NCBI GenBank assembly: GCA_963668445.1
Contig: OY764335.1
Location: 1,054,001-1,118,000 of the forward strand
DNA: 64,000 bases
Direction: 5' to 3'
From: Poriferisulfidus sp963668445
GTDB taxonomy: Bacteria; Pseudomonadota; Gammaproteobacteria; Poriferisulfidales; Poriferisulfidaceae
The stretch's first letter is position 1. Each line of letters starts with the position of its first letter. The position numbers and the translations under genes are program-made. Shown here piece after piece: positions 43,687 through 51,565 of the stretch. The notes below the pieces were generated by a model. The model did no database searches and was not told the origin of the DNA. It was given only the letters and a program-made list of their open reading frames with translations.

Positions 43687-44151
43687 ATGAATGAATTACC
43701 TGTTTTCTCGGTTGATTTGCACGAAGCTGCTCGCCGTTCCGAATCAGAAACCAGAGAATGGACCGACGAGAAGCTCAATGAATCCATCGAACGATACCGC
43801 AAATTCTTCTCTCTTGCGCGTTTTGGCGGGCGCATCGCTCCGACACGGGATATCGACATGGTCTGGCACTTGCACATGCTAGCTCCGATCGCCTACCACA
43901 ATGATTGCATGTCCTATTTGGGGCATATTCTGGACCATGATGGCGGATTCGGGAAAACCCCCGAAGAAGCCACTGTGCTCGCTGATGTATTTTCGGAAAC
44001 CGCCCAACATTGGGAAAGGACATTCGGGGAACCGTACGTTGCAGGAGTGGGAGGGGAAACCAAGTGCTGGCATGATTGCGTGAATCGGTGCTGGCATGCC
44101 TGTAAATCGGTCTCCGCCCTAAATGCCCCTGAAGCATGTTCTCTTTCCTGA
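43687..44151 (+). CDS. GRDP-like (DUF1399-type) protein with Cys-Trp-His tail
   Basis: The 154-residue protein resembles the helical domain of glycine-rich domain-containing proteins: DIDMVWHLHMLAPIAYHNDC, with a W-H-x-H pattern, followed by YLGHILDHD. The C-terminal tail is unusual: after a double glycine at 122-123 comes CWHDCVNRCWHAC, with cysteines 127, 131, 135 and 139 at four-residue steps and two Trp-His pairs, then another cysteine at 151. That is compatible with a metal-binding helix or a modified peptide core. The ATG at 43687 has a GAGG ribosome site; ATG 43675 does not. The stop shares a base with the dioxygenase start. Confidence 0.7.
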   Translation: MNELPVFSVDLHEAARRSESETREWTDEKLNESIERYRKFFSLARFGGRIAPTRDIDMVWHLHMLAPIAYHNDCMSYLGHILDHDGGFGKTPEEATVLADVFSETAQHWERTFGEPYVAGVGGETKCWHDCVNRCWHACKSVSALNAPEACSLS

Positions 44152-44768
44152 TGACGACTGCAGCCGAAACCGCATTCGCCCGCGAAGGGCTTGCCACCTG
44201 CGCCATTGAAGGCGGGACGGTGCGTGAATTCCTAGAGCGATTCGGCAACACTATCGAAGAAACCCAAGTGCGGCAGCACGAAGGAATTGACACGTATTTG
44301 GCCGGCCAAGGACCCGTTCCCTTGCATACCGACCATCCTGAGGCCGATTTCGTCGCATGGCATTGCGAGGCTCAGGACCAACAGGATGGAGCAAGCGTGC
44401 TTGCGGACGGCTACTCCATCATTCGTGCAATGGGGGCGACGGCCGGAGACCTCTGCAAAGTCGAATTGCACGTCCCTCCCCAACTGCCGAGGCAATCACG
44501 AGGCCGCACCAAGGCGTGGGATGGAAACCGGCTTTACTATGCGCCATGGTATCCGATCGTCAGAGCAGATGGCGATGGTCGCCGAGCGCTCAAGATGTTT
44601 TCAAACCTGTTGGCTATGGGCTATGGCCATCGCCGGATCCGGCTCAAGGCCGGCGAATTATTGATCGTCGATAATGGCCGATGGCTGCATGGGCGCGACG
44701 TGCTTCCCGAAAGAAGCAGCCGTTTTTTGCGACGGTACTGGCTGAGGCGGCGGATAGATGGGAATTGA
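44151..44768 (+). CDS. TauD/TfdA-like Fe(II)/2-oxoglutarate dioxygenase
   Basis: A 205-residue oxygenase, compact for the family. The iron triad is visible as H-x-D in VPLHTDHPE (His59, Asp61) and the distal His180 in GRWLHGRD; an Arg that would bind 2-oxoglutarate follows in RSSRFLRRYW (about 191). The start at 44151 overlaps the upstream stop as TGATG; an ATG at 44136 is an alternative. Coupling to the GRDP-like gene suggests the two act together, with the oxygenase perhaps hydroxylating the partner protein or a small molecule. No substrate can be assigned. Confidence 0.8.
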   Translation: MTTAAETAFAREGLATCAIEGGTVREFLERFGNTIEETQVRQHEGIDTYLAGQGPVPLHTDHPEADFVAWHCEAQDQQDGASVLADGYSIIRAMGATAGDLCKVELHVPPQLPRQSRGRTKAWDGNRLYYAPWYPIVRADGDGRRALKMFSNLLAMGYGHRRIRLKAGELLIVDNGRWLHGRDVLPERSSRFLRRYWLRRRIDGN

Positions 44769-44955
44769 AATCGAAGCACGCCACAGACCTCCGCCGCTTA
44801 CGAATCTGGCGCTGGAGGCCTGATGCCTTCCTTTTGGAGGCACCCGACCCTACGGAAACGGTCACAAGAAAGCGGTTTCTCCCCACGGATGGCTCATCCG
44901 AGTTCCCAACTGGAAACGGCGACTGCTGCTACCGTTTTTGTACAGGTTAGGAAGT

Positions 44956-46540
44956 ACCATTTCTAATCGTCCTCGCGCTGGCGGCGGCCCCGATGGCGGC
45001 CCAGGCCGAGACGATCAACCTGTACGGGTGGCAGAACCACTCGTGGGAGTTCGTGGACATCGACGGCGGGAAAAGCTTCGACCGCATCCAGTCGAACGCG
45101 GGCAACATCGGCTTCGGGGCCAGCGTCGACACCGGCATGGACGGCATCCACGTCACCCTGCAGTGCGAGCAGTTCACCTACTACAACCACTTCGCGGGCG
45201 GCACCGGCTGGTGCAACCGCAACTCGAAGATCGGCCTGAAGCACCCGATGGCGGGCGAGATCATGCTGGCCACCTGGCTGCTGCCCTACAACGAGGGCGT
45301 GGCGCAGTGGGTGGACCCGTTCTACGACGCGGGCGCGGACTCGCACACCAGCATCATGGGCTCGGTGGGCGCGAACACGATCTTCTACAACACCGGCGAC
45401 TTCGACCAGCAGGCTTCGGCCTCGGGCCCGACCACCGGCTTCTCGGGGGCTGAGTTCAACTATGCGGGCGGGGGCTACGACACGGGCTTCAACCGGCGCC
45501 AGGAGAACATCATTCAGTACTGGTCGCCGAACTGGAACGGGTTCGTGTTCCGGTTCGCGTGGACGGCCGGCAACCGCGACGAGACCGCGGCCCCGCGGGG
45601 CGGCGGCGAGATCGACCCGATCATCCGCTCGTCGAGCCTGGCGTACACCAACGGCCCGCTGTGGCTGGCGGTGACGTGGCAGGACCACGAGGACTGGTCG
45701 GCGGTGTCGGTCGGCGAGATGGACTCCTCGGACGCGGAGAGCTTCCGCGTTGCGGGCCGCTACATCATGGACATGGGCGACGGCGTGAGCGTGCAGATCT
45801 CGGCCATGTGGGAAGATCTGGAGTACGAGTTCAACAACGTGACCAACTTCGACACGGTGATGGGCGCGTTCGGCTACGGCAACAGCATGTCCTACAATGT
45901 CATGCACGACTACACGGTTGCCGCTGCCGGCGGAACGAGAATCACGGACCACGGCACAGGAGCCACCAGCACAGATAACGCCTTCTACGACATGCTGGCC
46001 GCGTACGAGAAAGAGGACGGAAGCAGACCGTTTGCCTCATATACGCCAGATGATAGTAACGGTCCTGGCTCGTATGGGATTAACGATAGTTACAACACTG
46101 CAGATCAAATTAATGCCTTTATTAATGATACTAGTAGCAACGAAGACGATGTCGCCTTCGTGGAGAGCACGATTGATAAGTATGGGCGCAACATGGCATC
46201 CAAGGACGGCAACGTCAAGGTCGAGCGCGATGCTTGGATGGTGTCGGGCAAGGTCAAGTTCGGCGGCCCGGTGGACTTCCGCTTCTCGTACATGGACGCG
46301 GACGATCTGGAAGTGTCCTGCGGCTCTTGCATGGGGGATTGGCAGGATACGGCCGCGGACGCATGGAACGTCGGGCTGTTCTACACCATGCCGGCCGGCA
46401 CGGAGCTGCGCCTGACCTATTCCGAGGTCGACAACGACAAGAACGGCTCCTACGGCCAGGGCATTTCGGGCACGGGCCTGGGCACCGCCGGTTCGGAAAT
46501 CGAAATGTTCGCCCTCGGCATCGTGCACTGGTTCGACTGA
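44956..46540 (+). pseudogene. 5'-truncated porin copy without start codon (silent cassette candidate)
   Basis: This copy matches the intact porin gene at 47017-48477 from ACCATTTCTAATCG onward, but the matching stops exactly at the third codon of the intact gene. The start ATG, ribosome site and promoter are absent. In frame, a TAG at 44948-44950 precedes it and there is no start codon before ATG 44993, which would omit most of the signal peptide. Otherwise the frame is open to a normal porin end (ALGIVHWFD). Long blocks are nearly identical to the intact gene; three internal segments differ strongly (about 45400-45480, 45845-46205 and 46310-46345). Confidence 0.8.
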
Positions 46541-46568
46541 GTCCTTCGGTCCAACCGGGCTAATCAGG

Positions 46569-46598
46569 AAGGCGCCCTCCGGGGCGCCTTCTTTTTTT
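46569..46598 (+). terminator. Terminator after the truncated porin copy
   Basis: A 9-bp stem AAGGCGCCC with GGGCGCCTT, 4-nt loop TCCG, then seven T. It is part of the inverted repeat. Confidence 0.9.
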
Positions 46599-46957
46599 AA
46601 GAATCAAATGCCATCCCAGCCACTCGGAATTTGTTGTCCGCCGGCCGCGGCCCAAGGAGGATAAACCTGCCCGCGCCGCCAATCGTGGTTGCAACTCCGG
46701 CTCCGAGGAAGCGCTTGCGACCGTCCGGGATGCAGCAACTCGCAGGAAGCCGCCGAAATCGCGTGAGGAATGCTTCGTGGCTCTTGAGGGCATCGATCTT
46801 GCCTGCCCGGAAGCGATGCCGCGGGAACGCATGAATGCCAATGCGGCCGGGCGAAGCCCCGGCTCCGCAAGCCATGGAAGCGCGCCGCTGTCGCCGCAGG
46901 CTCTGCAACGGAGAAGCGCCTGGAAAGGCGGGGATCGTCTTTGGGTGCGATGGTGCG
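46599..46957. other. Spacer between the two porin arms
   Basis: About 360 bp unique sequence between the two terminators. Open frames exist on both strands (for example 46597-46870 minus), but they lack ribosome sites, family patterns or a start of credible context. No recombinase or transposase signature was seen. Confidence 0.6.
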
Positions 46958-46958
46958 C

Positions 46959-46988
46959 TAAAAAAGAAGGCGCCCCGGAGGGCGCCTT
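46959..46988 (-). terminator. Terminator after the intact porin gene
   Basis: The same 9-bp GGCGCC-centred stem as in the other arm, read on the minus strand, with a T run (AAAAAA on the plus strand). Confidence 0.9.
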
Positions 46989-47016
46989 CCTGATTAGCCC
47001 GATTGGACTGAAGGAC

Positions 47017-48477
47017 TCAGTCGAACCAGTGCACGATGCCGAGGGCGAACATCTCGACTTTCGCGCCGTGGGTTCCCAGGCCCGTGCCCGAAATGCCCTG
47101 GCCGTAGGAGCCGTTCTTGTCGTTGTCGACCTCGGAGTAGGTCAGGCGCAGCTCCGTGCCGGCCGGCATGGTGTAGAACAGCCCGACGTTCCATGCGTCC
47201 GCCGCGGTGTCGCTCAAATCGAACGAACTGCCGGCGCCAGAGAACTCCAGATCGTCCGCGTCCATGTACGAGAAGCGGAAGTCCACCGGGCCGCCGAACT
47301 TGACCTTGCCCGACACCATCCAGGCGTCGCGCTCGACCTTGAGGTTGCTGCCCATGGACGCATAGTTCCTGGCATCGGCCAGCGTGTTATCAGGTATTGA
47401 ATCATCGGTGTCCGTATTGCAACGGGTAGCATTGCCGTCCGCATCCGTGCCACAGTTGAAATTGCCAAAATTGGCGGAAGTAATCTCTGTCCCAGTAGTA
47501 TCGTCGTTGTTGGTGGTCTGGTCATCGCCCAGCACGCTAATCGTCTTCATACTGAGGTCCTTGAACCCGAACGCGGTCATCGCCGTGTCGAGGCCGGAGA
47601 CGTTGTTGAACTCGTACTCCAGGTCTTCCCACATGGCCGAGACCTGCACGCTCACGCCGTCGCCCATGTCCATGATGTAGCGGCCCGCCAGGCGGAAGCT
47701 CTCCGCGTCCGAGGAGGCCATCTCGCCGACGGAGTAAGCGCTCCAATCCTCGTGGTCCTGCCACGTCACCGCCAGCCACAGCGGGCCGTTGGTGTACGCC
47801 AGGCTCGACGAGCGGATGATCGGGTCGATCTCGCCGCCGCCCCGCGGCGCCGCCGTCTCGTCGTTGTTGCCGGCCGTCCACGCGAACCGGAACACGAAGC
47901 CGTTCCAGTTCGGCGACCAGTACTGGATGATGTTCTCCTGGCGCCGGTTGAAGCCCGTGTTGTAACCGTCCGTATAGACGAAGTCGTAGTTCTTCAAGCT
48001 TCCGCCGCTGGCTTGGAAATCGAAGGTGCCAGTGTTGTAGAAGATCGTGTTCGCGCCCACCGAGCCCATGATGCTGGTGTGCGAGTCCGCGCCCGCGTCG
48101 TAGAACGGGTCCACCCACTGCGCCACGCCCTCGTTGTAGGGCAGCAGCCAGGTGGCCAGCATGATCTCGCCCGCCTGCGGGTGCTTCAGGCCGATCTTCG
48201 AGTTGCGGTTGCACCAGCCGGTGCCGCCCGCGAGGTGGTTGTAGTAGGTGAACTGCTCGCACTGCAGGGTGACGTGGATGCCGTCCATGCCGGTGTCGAC
48301 GCTGGCCCCGAAGCCGATGTTGCCCGCGTTCGACTGGATGCGGTCGAAGCTGCGCCCGCCGTCGATGTCCACGAACTCCCACGAGTGGTTCTGCCACCCG
48401 TACAGGTTGATCGTCTCGGCCTGGGCCGCCATCGGGGCCGCCGCCAGCGCGAGGACGATTAGAAATGGTTTTCTCAT
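47017..48477 (-). CDS. Outer-membrane porin (intact copy)
   Basis: A 486-residue beta-barrel protein. A Sec signal peptide (FLIVLALAAAPMAAQA) is followed by strands rich in Tyr, Trp, Asn and Gly such as INLYGWQNHSWEFVDIDGG, and the C-terminus ends in the outer-membrane sorting signal ALGIVHWFD with terminal aromatic-region residues. The codon use is strongly biased to C/G third bases in conserved blocks, as in highly expressed genes. A good ribosome site (TTAGGAG) and promoter precede it. Loop-like segments (about 47960-48030, 47350-47590 and 47215-47240) differ completely from the truncated copy. The substrate and exact porin family are not known. Confidence 0.85.
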   Translation of the reverse strand: MRKPFLIVLALAAAPMAAQAETINLYGWQNHSWEFVDIDGGRSFDRIQSNAGNIGFGASVDTGMDGIHVTLQCEQFTYYNHLAGGTGWCNRNSKIGLKHPQAGEIMLATWLLPYNEGVAQWVDPFYDAGADSHTSIMGSVGANTIFYNTGTFDFQASGGSLKNYDFVYTDGYNTGFNRRQENIIQYWSPNWNGFVFRFAWTAGNNDETAAPRGGGEIDPIIRSSSLAYTNGPLWLAVTWQDHEDWSAYSVGEMASSDAESFRLAGRYIMDMGDGVSVQVSAMWEDLEYEFNNVSGLDTAMTAFGFKDLSMKTISVLGDDQTTNNDDTTGTEITSANFGNFNCGTDADGNATRCNTDTDDSIPDNTLADARNYASMGSNLKVERDAWMVSGKVKFGGPVDFRFSYMDADDLEFSGAGSSFDLSDTAADAWNVGLFYTMPAGTELRLTYSEVDNDKNGSYGQGISGTGLGTHGAKVEMFALGIVHWFD

Positions 48478-48485
48478 TATTAACT

Positions 48486-48497
48486 CCTAAATCTAGG
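48486..48497. promoter_or_regulatory. Palindrome CCTAGATTTAGG in the porin leader
   Basis: On the minus strand this 12-bp palindrome directly includes the start of the porin ribosome-binding site (TTAGGAG). The same core occurs at 43570-43581 upstream of the GRDP-like gene. It could be an operator or a small hairpin that hides the ribosome site. Confidence 0.4.
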
Positions 48498-48559
48498 TTG
48501 TTTCGTTTTGGGGTTGATCAAACCCCCGAAAAATATGGCTATTAGCCAATTTCCGTGCA

Positions 48560-48587
48560 ATTGTATAGAGTGTTACAAAAAAGTCAA
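48560..48587 (-). promoter_or_regulatory. Sigma-70 type promoter of the intact porin gene
   Basis: On the minus strand, -35 TTGACT (48587-48582) and -10 TACAAT (48565-48560) are 16 bp apart, giving a leader of about 80 nt to the porin ATG. The truncated porin copy has nothing comparable. Confidence 0.7.
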
Positions 48588-48599
48588 ATCCGCCGTTTG

Positions 48600-48893
48600 T
48601 TGTTTTTTAACTACACGCTCCTCCCGACGACAAATGCAGCGCAAATCCGCATTTGGCTGTTTCAAACACTTTGACCATGGCCCTGCTGGATGCTCGGCAT
48701 CTTCGGAAATCCGCACGCCAGTTGAGTTTGGCGACTCATGCCCCCGGCATTTCGGCCCGGAAGCCCTTATGCAGCAACAGAATCTTAAGGATGGAAATCT
48801 GCTAGCCGGCCTCCCGCCTGCAGAAACTGACATTTGAGAATCATCGAAAGAACTATCCTTATGCGCCGGCAGCAATCAAACCGCTAAAAGCCA
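48600..48893. other. Non-coding stretch upstream of the porin promoter
   Basis: About 290 bp without a convincing gene or RNA. Short open frames on both strands lack ribosome sites and family pattern. Confidence 0.5.
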
Positions 48894-49514
48894 TTACTCC
48901 CCCATCCTGAACCGAACGCCATCGCCAAGCCATGTGTACCTCACAGTGCCTTCACCAGATGGGAAGTTTCGGGAGCGACGGGAGCGGCGAGTCAATGCCA
49001 CCTCGCCCGGCCCAACGATGGGTTGCTTGCCGGATGCAAGCAACTCGTGGAATGGAACCAGCCTCACCTCGCGGACACCCTCGAGATCTCGGATAATGCT
49101 GCGGCAATCTTGGGGCCCTCTCCCTGTCAAGCCCGGCGGCCATTTTTCCTGTCCAATGTCTCGTGCGGAAATGGTCAGTTCGAAACCCGTCTGTCTGGCA
49201 TTCACATGGCGAACATGGAAAGAAAACGCGACCCCTTTCCCAGACAGTGTATACATCACACTGCGACCGGCTTCTCCTTTGCTCTGGATGCGCCGGAGCC
49301 ATACAACTTCTTCCGTCCCGACTATGGGCTGTCCGCCAGATTCCTGTATTTCATCAAAGCAAATTTTCCGAACTTTACGAACGCCGGTAAAGTCCTCAAC
49401 GATGCAACTGGAATCAAGCTTAAAACCTCGCCCATTACTTCCAATACATCCCGGATATTGGGCGGGCCACTTGCCAGCCTTAACACTGGCAGCAGAAATA
49501 GAAAGAGATGTCAT
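48894..49514 (-). CDS. Protein of two repeated domains, unknown function
   Basis: The 206-residue protein consists of two related halves. Half one contains KWPAQYPGCIG, VEDFTGVRKVRKICFDEI and GQPIVGTEEVVWLRR; half two contains KWPPGLTGRGP, IRDLEGVREVRLVPFHEL and KQPIVGPGEVALTRR. Each half ends with a short beta segment and a gene-specific tail (YTLSGKGVAFSFHV, YTWLGDGVRFRMG). No signal peptide or known catalytic motif was recognised. AGGAG lies eight bases before the ATG. It is monocistronic within the accessory zone. Confidence 0.6.
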   Translation of the reverse strand: MTSLSISAASVKAGKWPAQYPGCIGSNGRGFKLDSSCIVEDFTGVRKVRKICFDEIQESGGQPIVGTEEVVWLRRIQSKGEAGRSVMYTLSGKGVAFSFHVRHVNARQTGFELTISARDIGQEKWPPGLTGRGPQDCRSIIRDLEGVREVRLVPFHELLASGKQPIVGPGEVALTRRSRRSRNFPSGEGTVRYTWLGDGVRFRMGE

Positions 49515-50009
49515 TTCCGTTCTCCTATTTGAATGGTTTCGGGTGGGACAATCGTGCATAAACAGAATCGTTTAGATGGATTTACATCGCCACGATTTCC
49601 CCGAGTGAGTATACCAGAAAACAGACGGATCCTATCCTGATTTTCGGAATCCTGAATTATGGAAGAGGCTACAATGTAAAATCAGGCTCCTGACCTACCC
49701 ACCGGATGTTGAGCAAAGCGGGAAAACTGGGCTCTGCCTCTAGCCGATAAAGACTCTGGCCTAATAGTTGCGATTCCTACGAACCCACGAAATTTGACCA
49801 GCATCTCAAGGGAAACCCTAAACCAAAAAAGAATTGCAAAGAATCATGTGCACAGAATCTAGTCGGATACCGTTCCGTATGCATCCTCGGGCTTTCGCGC
49901 TTCTGGTATACTTCCAGACAACCGCTCCGCAAGCACACGGACATGCCGGGAGCCTTGGAAACCCGCTGCCAAAAAGGCCTCGATGCAGCACCCGCTGGAG
50001 ATTGCCATC
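49515..50009. other. Low-GC intergenic region
   Basis: Roughly 500 bp between divergent genes. It is clearly lower in GC than the core and contains no open frame with a ribosome site, no tRNA-like structure and no insertion-sequence ends that I could recognise. The promoters of both flanking genes are presumably here. Confidence 0.5.
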
Positions 50010-50660
50010 ATGACCTTTTTTGAACCCACCGCGGCGCAGTTCGCACTAGTCGGCTTCGGAGGGCTATTCACGGCCCTGCTGGCCTTGCTGACCTATCTGG
50101 GGCGTACGATCCTGAAGAGAATGGACCAGTTGCATCTGGACAATCTGGAAAGCCGCCGAGAGAACCGGGAGAACCGTCGGGAAAATCGGGAGGATCATCA
50201 AGAAAACAGCCGGCAGTTGGCAATGATTCGCGACAGGATCGACGAGAACCAGAAGGCCGTCTACGCCAAGATCGATGAGAACCAGAAGGCCGTCTACGCC
50301 AAGATCGATGAGAACCAGAAGGCCGTCAACGCTAAGATCGACGAGAACCAGAAGGCCGTCAACGCTAAGATCGACGAGAACCAGAAGGCCGTCAACGCTA
50401 AGATCGACGAGAACCAGAGAGCCGTCAACGCCAAGATCGACGAGAATCAGGCACGAACCGATGCCAACCAAAAGGCTATCTACGTCAGCATGGACGAGGA
50501 CCGCCAGCAGAATCAGGCCCGGTTTGAGGAATTGGCCACCATGTTCAAGCATCTGGATGGCAAGGTAGAATCCATGATGAATCTTCTGGCGGCCCTAGTC
50601 ACGGGCAAAACGCTTCCCGAAGCCTTTGCCGGGCAGCGAAAGACTGGCCCTGCCGAATAA
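50010..50660 (+). CDS. Membrane-anchored coiled-coil protein with 11-residue repeats
   Basis: The 216-residue protein has an N-terminal transmembrane helix (FALVGFGGLFTALLALLTYLG), an Arg/Glu/Asn helical stretch, seven tandem copies of an 11-residue unit (consensus IDENQKAVNAK), and a C-terminal helix. Eleven-residue periodicity gives a right-handed or straight coiled coil. The start at 50010 was preferred because GGAG precedes it; ATG 49983 is an alternative. Its role is unknown. Confidence 0.75.
   Translation: MTFFEPTAAQFALVGFGGLFTALLALLTYLGRTILKRMDQLHLDNLESRRENRENRRENREDHQENSRQLAMIRDRIDENQKAVYAKIDENQKAVYAKIDENQKAVNAKIDENQKAVNAKIDENQKAVNAKIDENQRAVNAKIDENQARTDANQKAIYVSMDEDRQQNQARFEELATMFKHLDGKVESMMNLLAALVTGKTLPEAFAGQRKTGPAE
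50238..50468 (+). repeat. Seven tandem 33-bp repeats within the coiled-coil gene
   Basis: Units begin at 50238, 50271, 50304, 50337, 50370, 50403 and 50436. The core ATCGACGAGAACCAGAAGG is nearly identical in successive copies, with some units identical over the full 33 bp. As each unit is 11 codons, gain or loss of copies keeps the frame. Confidence 0.92.
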
Positions 50661-50676
50661 GGCTTTGCTCCCATGC

Positions 50677-50698
50677 GCCGGGAGGCCCGCCTCCCGGC
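50677..50698. terminator. Perfect GC hairpin after the coiled-coil gene
   Basis: Arms GCCGGGAGGC and GCCTCCCGGC are perfectly complementary with a 2-nt centre, 17 bp after the stop codon. There is no T run, so it may act as a Rho-dependent pause or mRNA 3' end rather than a classical terminator. Confidence 0.5.
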
Positions 50699-50818
50699 CT
50701 GCCTTGGTGTGCGGCATGCGCCGCCGCTTTCGACCCTGATGCTCGGGTGACCGCCGTGGCCAGCACACCGGTTCGCCCGGCCCTGCTCAGGGCTGCCATT
50801 GCCCTCGGCAAAAGCGGT

Positions 50819-51253
50819 TCAGATGCATAAAGGACCAATGCATCGCCTAATCCGGAGACAATGGACAGGAGGATGCGGGCCAGCCTGCTGCTGCTTCAAT
50901 GCCCCGGTTGCAGGAAAGCGAGCATTGAATATTTCTTTTCCGCCAGACTTCGGCGCAATCTTCCTTAGGCATATGAATGCCTGAGTTCCTTTTGCGGAAA
51001 AGGTCTTCACCAATTCGAAATCTTCTTGGCCGAGTATTTCTCTCAAAGTATTTTTCGAATCATGCTCCAAAGAAGGGCTGCCCATCAGCAGTGTCTTTGC
51101 ACCCGCGGCGATGTTCTCGACCGTGCTCCTGCCCTCGAATTTGGAATAGGCCAGCCTAGACAATTCGGCGCGCACATAGGCTTGGTGGTCGCTGAAGGCG
51201 GCCTTTTCTGTAGGCGGCAACAGCAATTCTTTCGCAGAAGAACATTCGTTCAT
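50819..51253 (-). pseudogene. Fragment resembling the N-terminus of a class 3 lipase
   Basis: The 144-codon frame begins with a good ribosome site (GGAGA) and an ATG. The part AYVRAELSRLAYSKFE and FELVKTFSAKGTQAFICLR resembles the segment of class 3 lipases just before the catalytic core. After that point the frame becomes low-complexity and no G-x-S-x-G serine motif follows. I interpret it as a truncated gene remnant; a short hypothetical protein cannot be excluded. Confidence 0.45.
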
Positions 51254-51565
51254 GGGCCGTCTCCAAAAACTAGCAAGTCGGATGGATTGCAAGTGTGAGC
51301 TTTCAAGCAAGAAAGCTTTTCGTCTGCGTTATGCCCATAGAGCGTACGAGCAGAAAAGTATGTGATTTCTGTCCGAGCAGAACTGCCATAAACGGGGAGA
51401 TAGAACCGCAGGAAAGGGAACCTGATGTCTCGCGCTCTTGTGCGGAGATTCTAGCACAGAACCTGATCGATATGAGTAGCTGGATCGATCAGGCAAGAAA
51501 ATAAGATGCACCGCTCCGTTATCTGGAGGCAGTGATCTTATTACCTATCGAACAGCCTTGGAAAC
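51254..51565. other. Intergenic region between lipase remnant and UDG-like gene
   Basis: About 310 bp. A 69-codon frame on the plus strand (51295-51504) is present but has no ribosome site or recognisable pattern. No other structure seen. Confidence 0.4.

Larger units (their letters stand above)
44956..48469. repeat. Large imperfect inverted repeat made of two porin copies
   Basis: Left arm 44956-about 46598, right arm about 46959-48469, separated by about 360 bp. Each arm carries the porin coding sequence from its third codon to the stop plus the shared terminator. The arms lie head to head at their 3' ends. Conserved blocks are almost identical at DNA level over hundreds of bases, enough for homologous recombination. 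Confidence 0.88.

Noticed and set aside
46597..46908. Gene in the spacer of the porin inverted repeat
   Set aside because: Arg/Gly-rich frame with no ribosome site, no family pattern and overlapping frames on both strands.
48508..48875. Short overlapping frames upstream of the porin
   Set aside because: They run through the porin promoter and lack start context.
51295..51504. 69-codon gene on the plus strand
   Set aside because: No ribosome site and no recognisable sequence pattern.
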